The notes under the pieces: model-generated
The model's database searches: none
Told to the model about the DNA's origin: nothing
Seen by the model: the letters and a program-made list of their open reading frames with translations, nothing else
NCBI RefSeq assembly: GCF_030232585.1
Contig: NZ_JASPJX010000012.1
Coordinates: 1-64,000 of the forward strand
DNA length: 64,000 bases
Source of the DNA: Corynebacterium sp. MSK008
GTDB taxonomy: Bacteria; Actinomycetota; Actinomycetes; Mycobacteriales; Mycobacteriaceae
Direction: 5' to 3'
Program-made: the position numbers and the translations under genes
In this document: in pieces, positions 58,185 through 64,000 of the stretch
Numbering within the stretch: position 1 is the stretch's first letter
Layout: each line of letters starts with the position of its first letter

Positions 58185-59152
58185 CAGTTCTCCCCTCCCA
58201 GCGCGGCGCGCAGCAGCTTGACGACGTCCTCGCGGACCTCCGACGGTTCCACCGCGACCACGCTTCCGGCGAGGCTGGCGATGGTGCGCACCGCCCAGTC
58301 GCGGTCCACGCCACGCAGCGTGATGGTGTCGGTGGCGCCTCCCGTGCCTGCATCTCCACCCGCGCCGACTTTGGAGGCGCGGGTGCCGCGCTGGGCGAGT
58401 TCTTCGCCGGTGCCGTGGGTGACGGTGACGGTGGCGTCGATAAGTTCGCCGCGAAGTGTTTCCTCCACCAGTGCCTGCAGGTCGCCCGCGCGCTCGTGGA
58501 ACGCGTCCGAGTGGCGCACCTTCTTCAACTTGGAGATCTTTTTCAGGCGGAACACGCGCACGTCGTCGCGGTCGATGTCGTAGCCGACGAAGTAGGCGCG
58601 GTTGTTCAGAGACACCACGCCCCATGGGTCGGCCACGCGGCGCTCCGGGTCCTTGCCGGGCGCGCGGACGAAGTCGAAGGAGATGCGCTGCTTGGCCTGC
58701 ACGCACTTCACGATGGCGCGCAGCGTGTCGGGGCGCAGCTGGAAGATGTCGTTGGACACGCTCATCAGCGCCGGCGCTTCCATGGAACGCGTCGCCCCGG
58801 AGGCGGCGAGCTTGGTCCAGCCGGAGCGGGCGAACTCGCCGAGCGAGCCCGGCTTGCTCAGGTCCGCGGCAAGGCCCACCACGGAGGCCTCCTCGGCGGT
58901 GAGGTCCACGGCCGGCAGCTCGTAGAGGTCCTTGACCACCCACACTTCGCCGTCCTGGTAGCGCGCGGGCACGCCGAGGTCGCGCAGCTCGCGCACGTCG
59001 CGCTCAATCAGGTGTGTGGCGGCGTCGCGGGTGCGGCCGCCGTAGCCGTCCACGTGCTTTTGTACCCAGGCCACGTCGCGTTTTGCGGGCGAGGCCAGCA
59101 AGGCAAACGTGAGCCCGACTTGGCGCACGACCATGTCGTTGTCGTTGGTCAC
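58184..59152 (-). CDS. pafB: WYL-domain regulator PafB
   Basis: This 322-residue partner of PafC has the same architecture: winged helix (1-75; RTRDAATHLIERDVRELRDL), WYL domain (about 150-220; RISFDFVRA, then YFVGYDIDRDDVRVFRLKK) and WCX domain. A Gly/Thr-rich loop (GAGGDAGTGGATDT) interrupts the C-terminal part. The WYL domain is thought to sense a nucleic-acid signal. The start is GTG, 6 nt after pafA. Confidence 0.92.
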   Translation of the reverse strand: MTNDNDMVVRQVGLTFALLASPAKRDVAWVQKHVDGYGGRTRDAATHLIERDVRELRDLGVPARYQDGEVWVVKDLYELPAVDLTAEEASVVGLAADLSKPGSLGEFARSGWTKLAASGATRSMEAPALMSVSNDIFQLRPDTLRAIVKCVQAKQRISFDFVRAPGKDPERRVADPWGVVSLNNRAYFVGYDIDRDDVRVFRLKKISKLKKVRHSDAFHERAGDLQALVEETLRGELIDATVTVTHGTGEELAQRGTRASKVGAGGDAGTGGATDTITLRGVDRDWAVRTIASLAGSVVAVEPSEVREDVVKLLRAALGGEN

Positions 59153-59158
59153 CGCGAC

Positions 59159-60526
59159 CTACCCTTCTGCAGCTTCCTGCGCCCGCACCCAACTGATCAG
59201 GTCGGCCGCGGCGTCGTCCGCGGTGGCGAACGGGTCCTGCAGCTCCACCGTGCGGGGTTCCGGGCGGTTGACCTTCAAATGCACCCAGTCGACATTATGC
59301 GCAAGGCCCCGCTCGCGCACGGCGGAAAGGAACTCGCCGCGGATGGCTGCTCGCGTGGTCTCCGGTGCGTTGTCCACCGCCTCCTCGATGTCCGTGTCCT
59401 CGATCCAGCGCGCCGCCAACCCCTTGCGCTCGAGCAGGTAGAACAGGCCGCGCTCTGGGTTGATGTCGTGGTACGTCAGGTCGATCTGGGCGAGCTTCGG
59501 GTGGTCCCAGCCGCAGCCGAGACGGTCCTTGAACTGGGTGAGCAGCTTGCGCTTGATCACCCAGTCGATCTCCGTGTCCACACCCGAGAAATCCTGCGTG
59601 GCAATGGCGTCGAGCACCCGGGACCATAGGTCCACCACCCGCGCCATCTCCTCGTTCGGCGTACCTTCGTCCGGGCGCTGCTTCAGCCAGCGCTTCGCCG
59701 CGTCGAGGGTGCGCTGCTGCACCTCGAGAGCGGTGACGGTGCCGCCCGCTGCAAGGGTGAGTTCGGTAGCACCCGTGGGGTCGGCGGCGATGTCGCGGAT
59801 GTGCGCAATCGGATCCGCCAGTTCCATGTCCGGCAGGTCGAAGCCGGCCTCCAGCATCTCGATAACCAGCAGCATCGAGCCGACCTTCAGCGCGAAGGTG
59901 GGCTCGGACATGTTGGAGTCGCCCACGATCACGTGCATGCGGCGGAAGCGGTGGGAATCCCCGTGCGGCTCGTCGCGGGTGTTGATGATCGGCCGGGTGC
60001 GCGTGGTGGCCGACGAGACTCCCTCCCACACCTGGTCCGCGCGCTGGGAGATGACGAACGTGTCCCCCGCGATCTTGCCGGCGCCGCAGATCAGCTGGCG
60101 CGTGATCAGAAACGGCAGCAGTTGCTGGCCGAAGGACTTCAGCGCGAGTTCGCGGCTGATCAGGTAGTTCTCGTGTGCGCCGTAGGAGTTCCCGCGCGAA
60201 TCCACGTTGTTTTTGAACAGGTAGGTCGAGCCCGTAAACCCGTCGTTACGCAGCGCCTCGTCGCACTGTTGCGACAACCGGTGGAAGATCCGCTCCCCCG
60301 CCTTGTCGTAGGCCAGAAGCTGGCTCAGCGAGTCACACTCCGCGGTCGCGTACTCCGGGTGCGAGCCCACATCCAGGTACAAACGCGAGGCGTTGGCGGT
60401 GAACACATTCGAACTGCGGTGCTGCGCGACCACCGGACGGAACAGGTAGCGCGCCACCTCCTCGGGCGTGAGCACCTGGCGTGAGCCGTCGTAGGCGGCC
60501 ACGCCGAACTCCGTTTCCACGCCCAT
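59159..60526 (-). CDS. pafA: Pup-protein ligase PafA
   Basis: This 455-residue ligase attaches Pup to Lys side chains of target proteins using ATP. The glutamine-synthetase-like N-terminus MGVETEFGV with catalytic acidic residues, YLDVGSHPEYATAECDS and YLFKNNVDSRGNSYGAHENY are all present. ATG 60526 (or GTG 60529) was selected because the family starts just there; a longer reading overlaps pup. It is the middle gene of dop-pup-pafA-pafB-pafC. Confidence 0.95.
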   Translation of the reverse strand: MGVETEFGVAAYDGSRQVLTPEEVARYLFRPVVAQHRSSNVFTANASRLYLDVGSHPEYATAECDSLSQLLAYDKAGERIFHRLSQQCDEALRNDGFTGSTYLFKNNVDSRGNSYGAHENYLISRELALKSFGQQLLPFLITRQLICGAGKIAGDTFVISQRADQVWEGVSSATTRTRPIINTRDEPHGDSHRFRRMHVIVGDSNMSEPTFALKVGSMLLVIEMLEAGFDLPDMELADPIAHIRDIAADPTGATELTLAAGGTVTALEVQQRTLDAAKRWLKQRPDEGTPNEEMARVVDLWSRVLDAIATQDFSGVDTEIDWVIKRKLLTQFKDRLGCGWDHPKLAQIDLTYHDINPERGLFYLLERKGLAARWIEDTDIEEAVDNAPETTRAAIRGEFLSAVRERGLAHNVDWVHLKVNRPEPRTVELQDPFATADDAAADLISWVRAQEAAEG

Positions 60527-60554
60527 CACTCGGCGCGGGTAGCTGATTGTCAGC

Positions 60555-60746
60555 TTACTGCCCGCCCTTCTGCACAAACGACTTCACAAACTCCTCAGAG
60601 TTGGTGTCCAGCAGCGCGTCAATTTCGTCGAGCAGGTCGTCGGCGCCGGAGGTGTTGATCTGGGCCTGGCCGGCAGATTCCGCGGCGATGTCCTCGCCGT
60701 GGTTGTCCCCACCGCCACCGGAAGCGTGTGTCTGTTGCGTAGCCAT
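60555..60746 (-). CDS. pup: Prokaryotic ubiquitin-like protein Pup
   Basis: This 63-residue, mostly disordered protein ends in the conserved VQKGGQ. The C-terminal Gln must be deamidated to Glu by Dop before ligation by PafA. The helical part that docks to PafA, Dop and the Arc/Mpa ATPase is DDLLDEIDALLDTNSEEFVK. Corynebacteria are known to have pupylation without a 20S proteasome. Confidence 0.96.
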   Translation of the reverse strand: MATQQTHASGGGGDNHGEDIAAESAGQAQINTSGADDLLDEIDALLDTNSEEFVKSFVQKGGQ

Positions 60747-60756
60747 AGATGCAACC

Positions 60757-62256
60757 TTAGCGCTCTGGGGCCAGCCCCAGGCCGGAAAGCAGCGCGCGTG
60801 TTGTCGCGGAGTTTTCGATTAACTCCCCCACGTCCGCTTTCGTGTGGCTGCCCAGCAGGTCCAGCGGCACCCGGTAGAGTTGCCCGTCCACGGTGAACAG
60901 CATGGACTGCCAGTTCGAGGCCGTTAAGTCTTCTGCGAACTTCTCGCCCGCACGCCCCCGGAAGTAGGCGCGGGTGTCCTCCGGCGGGTGCACCGCAGCT
61001 TCCGCGATTTCCTCGGCGCTGACCATTGTGCGCATCGCTCCCTTGCGCACCAGCGCGTGATACAGGGAGGTCTCGGGGTCGATGTCCGCGTACTGCAGGT
61101 CAATCGCCTGCAGCTTCGCCTGGGTTGCGCCGCGCTGCTCAAAGCGGCGCACCAGCGCCCACTTCGCGGTCCAATCCAGCCGGTCGGCGGTGGAGAGCGG
61201 GTCGCGCTCAAGATCGTCGAGGACCTCGCCCCACAGTGTGAGCACTTGACTATCGACGTCGCTCCGCCCCTCACACCTTCTCCTATATTCCCGGAGGATG
61301 GAGATCGCGGTCAACCTTTGGCCGTCGAGAAGCTCGAGCTCGTATTGCAGCGTGGGGTCGTGGCTGACCGCCTTGATCTCCTTGACCGGGTTTTTCAGGC
61401 GCAGGTCCGAGAAATCCACTCCGGCCTCGATCGCGTCGAGCACGAGCGAGGTCATGCCGAGTTTGAGGAAATTGGAGAATTGGCTCATGTTCGCGTCACC
61501 CACGATGACGTGCAGGCGGCGGAAGTCCTCCTCCGGTGCGTGTGGCTCGTCGCGCGTGTTCACGATGCCGCGGTTGAGCGTGGTCTCCAGCGAAACCTCC
61601 TGCTCGAAGTAGTCCGCGCGCTGCGAGATTTGAAAGCCCGGTGTCTCTGACTCCTGGCCGATGCCCACACGGCCCGCGCCGATGATGACCTGGCGTGTGA
61701 CGAAAAACGGGATCAGCGCCTGGGTGAGGTTTTCGAAGTTGGTGTGGCGCGAGTACAGGTAGTTTTCGTGGCTGCCGTAGGAACGGCCCTTGCCGTCGAC
61801 GTTGTTCTTGTAGAACTTCAGCGGCGGGCACGGCTCGTGCTTGGCCAGCACGGAGACCTGTTGCTCCCACAGCTCGCGGATGCACGCGGCGGCGTCGTTG
61901 AGGACGATGTCGCCGGCCGCGTCGTAAACCATCGCGTCAAACGCGTTCGAGCACTCCGGGCTGGAATATTCGGGGTGCCCGTGGTCGACGTAGTAGCGCG
62001 CGCCGTTGGTGGTGACCACGTTGGCCACCCCGATCGCGTTCGCGTCGACGACCGGCACGCTGCGGTAGCGCTGTAGGTCGAAGCCGCGGGTGTCCTTCAG
62101 CGGCGCCTCTTCCGCGTAATCCCAGCGGGTGCGGGCCTGTGTGCGCAGCGCTGCGTACGCGACCACCGCGTGCGTGGAGGTGACCAGCGGGCTGATCTGC
62201 GGGTTGTCTGGGCAGGTGATGCCGTACTCCGTCTCGGTTCCCATGTAACGCGTCAT
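60757..62256 (-). CDS. dop: Pup deamidase/depupylase Dop
   Basis: This 499-residue PafA paralog deamidates the C-terminal Gln of Pup and removes Pup from targets. It shares the fold, with MGTETEYGI, YVDHGHPEYSSPECSN and YKNNVDGKGRSYGSHENY, and has the additional Dop-loop region (about residues 40-75). TAGGCT (62265-62270, minus) lies 8 nt before ATG 62256, so the message is probably leaderless and drives the whole pup cluster. The arc (mpa) gene that usually precedes dop is not found upstream. Confidence 0.95.
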   Translation of the reverse strand: MTRYMGTETEYGITCPDNPQISPLVTSTHAVVAYAALRTQARTRWDYAEEAPLKDTRGFDLQRYRSVPVVDANAIGVANVVTTNGARYYVDHGHPEYSSPECSNAFDAMVYDAAGDIVLNDAAACIRELWEQQVSVLAKHEPCPPLKFYKNNVDGKGRSYGSHENYLYSRHTNFENLTQALIPFFVTRQVIIGAGRVGIGQESETPGFQISQRADYFEQEVSLETTLNRGIVNTRDEPHAPEEDFRRLHVIVGDANMSQFSNFLKLGMTSLVLDAIEAGVDFSDLRLKNPVKEIKAVSHDPTLQYELELLDGQRLTAISILREYRRRCEGRSDVDSQVLTLWGEVLDDLERDPLSTADRLDWTAKWALVRRFEQRGATQAKLQAIDLQYADIDPETSLYHALVRKGAMRTMVSAEEIAEAAVHPPEDTRAYFRGRAGEKFAEDLTASNWQSMLFTVDGQLYRVPLDLLGSHTKADVGELIENSATTRALLSGLGLAPER

Positions 62257-62308
62257 AGGTGACGAGCCTACAGGCGTGCCCTTGTTTGGAAGATAATGCG
62301 ATGACTCG

Positions 62309-62314
62309 TATTTT
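62309..62314 (+). promoter_or_regulatory. -10 box of the POT transporter gene
   Basis: TATTTT lies 8 nt before ATG 62323 in an AT-rich stretch between divergent genes. The promoter and start codon appear intact although the reading frame is interrupted. Confidence 0.5.
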
Positions 62315-62322
62315 ATTTAGTT

Positions 62323-63807
62323 ATGACTTCCCTACCACGCTACGGTGTGTCCGCGCCAGAAAACGAGCGCAAATTCTTCGGCCAGCCCTAGGGGCTGGCC
62401 AACCTTTTCGGCATTGAGCTGTGGGAGCGATTCAGCTTCTACGGCATGCAGGCGCTTTTGGCGTACTACATGTACCACTCGACCACCGAGGGCGGCCTGG
62501 GCATGGACGAGTCCACCGCACTGAGCCTGGTCGGCGCCTACGACGGCTTCGTCTACATGATGGCGCTCGTCGCCTCCTTCGTGGGCGACCGCATTCTCGG
62601 CGCGGAGCGCACCCTGTTCTACTCGGCGATCCTGGTCATGGTGGGCCACTGCGTACTTGCGCTCGTTCCGGGCGCAACAGGCCTGGCCATCGGCCTGGTG
62701 TGCATCGGCATCGGCTCCGGCGGCGTGAAGACGGCGACCCAGGTGGTGCTCGGCGACCTGTACACCCGCGAAGACCCGGGCCGCGACGCAGGCTTTTCCA
62801 TCTTCTACATGTCCGTCAACATCGGCGGCCTGCTTGGCCCCGCAATCACGGGCTGGGTGTGGGGCATGGCCGGCTTCCACTGGGGCTTCGGCCTCACCGC
62901 CATCGGCATGGCAATCGGTTTGGTGCAGTACGCGCTTATGCGCAAGTCCACCATCGGCGCGGCCGGCTCCGAGGTGCCCAACCCGCTGCCGCGCTCGAAG
63001 TGGGCTCCCGTTGGTTTCGGTGCGCTGGCAGTCGCCGCGATCATCGTCGCTCTGCTCACCACGGGCATTCTGCCGCTGGACATGCTGAGCTGGGTCGTCT
63101 TCGCCATCGCCCTTGCCGCGACAGTGATTCTGCTGTGGGAGATGTTCGCCTCCGACAAGGTCACCGCTCACGAGAAGTCGCGCCTGACCGGCTACATCCC
63201 GCTGCTCGCCGGTTCCGTGGCCTTCTTCGCCATCTTCCAGTCCCAGTTCACCGTGGTGGCGCTGTACACCGACCAGCGTGCGAACCTGGACTTCTTCTGG
63301 ACTGAGCTCGAGCCCGCGCAGGTGCAGTCCTTCAACCCGTTGTTCATCATCATCTTCGCGCCGGTCTTCGCCGCCATGTGGACGAAACTCGGCGAGCGCC
63401 AGTGGGCCTCTGCGACGAAGTTCGGCGTGGCCAACATCATCATCGGCTTGTCGCTGTTCATCTTCCTGCCGTACGTGGGCAAGGGCGAAAACTCCACCCC
63501 GCTTGCGGTGCTGGTGCTGATCCTGTTCCTGTTCACCATGGGCGAGCTGCTGCTCTCCCCGGTCGGCAACTCGCTGGCCACCAAGGTCGCCCCGGTGGCG
63601 TTCAAGTCGCGCCTGTTCGCGGTGTGGCTGATGTCGGTGTCCATGGGCACCGCGCTGTCCGGCGTGCTCGGCTCGCTGTACAACCCGAACGACGCTGCTG
63701 CAGAGCGCACCTTCTTCCTCACTCTGTCCGCGGCCACCATCGTGCTCGGGTTGGTCCTCATCGCGATCAGCCGCTGGGTCGTGCGCAAGTTTGGGGACGT
63801 GCGCTAG
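62323..63807 (+). pseudogene. POT-family proton-dependent peptide transporter, interrupted by an in-frame TAG
   Basis: From ATG 62323 the frame reads MTSLPRYGVSAPENERKFFG, Gln, Pro, then TAG at 62389-62391, then GLANLFGIELWERFSFYG and a complete POT transporter (about 14 membrane helices, GxxxGGVKT and FYMSVNIGGLLGP motifs) to 63807. Relatives have Trp at the TAG position (PWGLANLFG), so a single TGG to TAG change explains it. Restarting at ATG 62446 would give 453 residues but lose the ExxER proton-coupling motif. No other in-frame defect is seen, so the change is recent, an error, or read through. Confidence 0.75.
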
Positions 63808-63828
63808 GCGGAGCTTGCGTCGCAAAGC

Positions 63829-63899
63829 TAAAGCTCGTTATTCGCACATCGTTAATCGCCTCTCAGAGAGCAAAAACGAGGTGCAGGTAACGAGCTTTA
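63829..63899. terminator. 12-bp inverted repeat between convergent genes
   Basis: TAAAGCTCGTTA (63829-63840) is exactly inverted at 63888-63899, with a 47-nt loop. It lies between the POT gene and the convergent gene at the window end; a terminator role is likely but there is no T-run. Confidence 0.55.
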
Positions 63900-63912
63900 C
63901 GCGTTTCGAGGC

Positions 63913-64000
63913 CTACCAGCCGCGCTCGGCCAGGCGGTGCGGCGCGGGAAGGTCGGCGACGTTGATGCCCACCATCGCCTCGCCCAGGCCGCGGGAAGCT
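63913..64000 (-). CDS. C-terminal end of an unidentified gene (partial)
   Basis: The last 28 codons of a minus-strand gene are visible: the frame reads ASRGLGEAMVGINVADLP and then APHRLAERGW before TAG at 63913-63915. Codon choice is GC-rich like the neighbours. Too little is present to name the protein. Confidence 0.55.
   Translation of the reverse strand, partial: ASRGLGEAMVGINVADLPAPHRLAERGW

Overview
This 64 kb window is chromosomal DNA of a high-GC actinobacterium, almost certainly a Corynebacterium. Gene content and order match conserved Corynebacteriales blocks: tlyA-nadK-recN-steA-steB; xerD-parA-scpA-scpB-rluB-cmk-der; secA2-odhI-ftsR-BFN-merR; rbpA // ppm1-lnt-fxsA; and dop-pup-pafA-pafB-pafC-tatA-tatC-helY. 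The genes are mostly housekeeping. No prophage, insertion sequence or CRISPR array is visible. Species cannot be fixed from the sequence alone.

Layout. 1-440: 3' end of 23S rRNA, 5S rRNA and the rrn terminator. 441-1664: a gene-free tract filled by a tandem mosaic repeat array (unit pattern long-long-short-long-short-partial). 1.6-11.1 kb: an Arg/Gly-rich TPR-like protein, a HAD phosphatase, tlyA, nadK, recN, the steA/steB division pair, a Nudix hydrolase and xerD; pyrG, expected between steB and the Nudix gene, is absent here. 11.2-18 kb: an anchored surface protein, then ParA, ScpA/ScpB, RluB, Cmk and Der. 18-24.9 kb: two LpqC-like esterases around a methyltransferase, a lipid kinase, a gamma carbonic anhydrase, a decayed hipBA pair, a VOC protein, tRNA-Pro(GGG), a YchJ-like protein and a hydrolase-OsmC fusion. 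25-32.3 kb: secA2, odhI, ftsR, a BFN-domain protein, a second MerR regulator, a VWA protein and an uncharacterised protein. 32.3-39.2 kb: two CNNM/CBS membrane proteins, a DEAD-box helicase, gnd, a thioesterase and corA. 39.4-42.7 kb: a pyruvate formate-lyase operon. 43-47.5 kb: ndh, a CFA-synthase-like methyltransferase, a YceI protein, a zinc-ribbon protein and rbpA. 47.5-62.3 kb: ppm1, lnt, fxsA, a DprE2-like SDR, a Xaa-Pro peptidase, a trypsin-like protease, helY, tatC/tatA, pafC/pafB, pafA, pup and dop. 62.3-64 kb: a POT transporter gene with an in-frame stop, then the end of another gene.

Most notable points. (1) The pyruvate formate-lyase is split: the catalytic core lacks the glycyl-radical domain, which is a separate 83-residue gene with its own strong ribosome-binding site, placed between the core and the activase. 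(2) corA has a leader hairpin that buries its ribosome-binding site and ends directly at the start codon. (3) The POT transporter has an amber codon at what is normally a Trp, upstream of its ExxER proton-coupling motif. (4) The repeat array after the rRNA operon carries conserved hairpins. (5) rbpA has a SigH/SigR-type promoter overlapping a SigA-type -10. (6) Many genes have a TANNNT -10 box 7-8 nt before the start codon, indicating leaderless mRNAs; this was used to choose starts.
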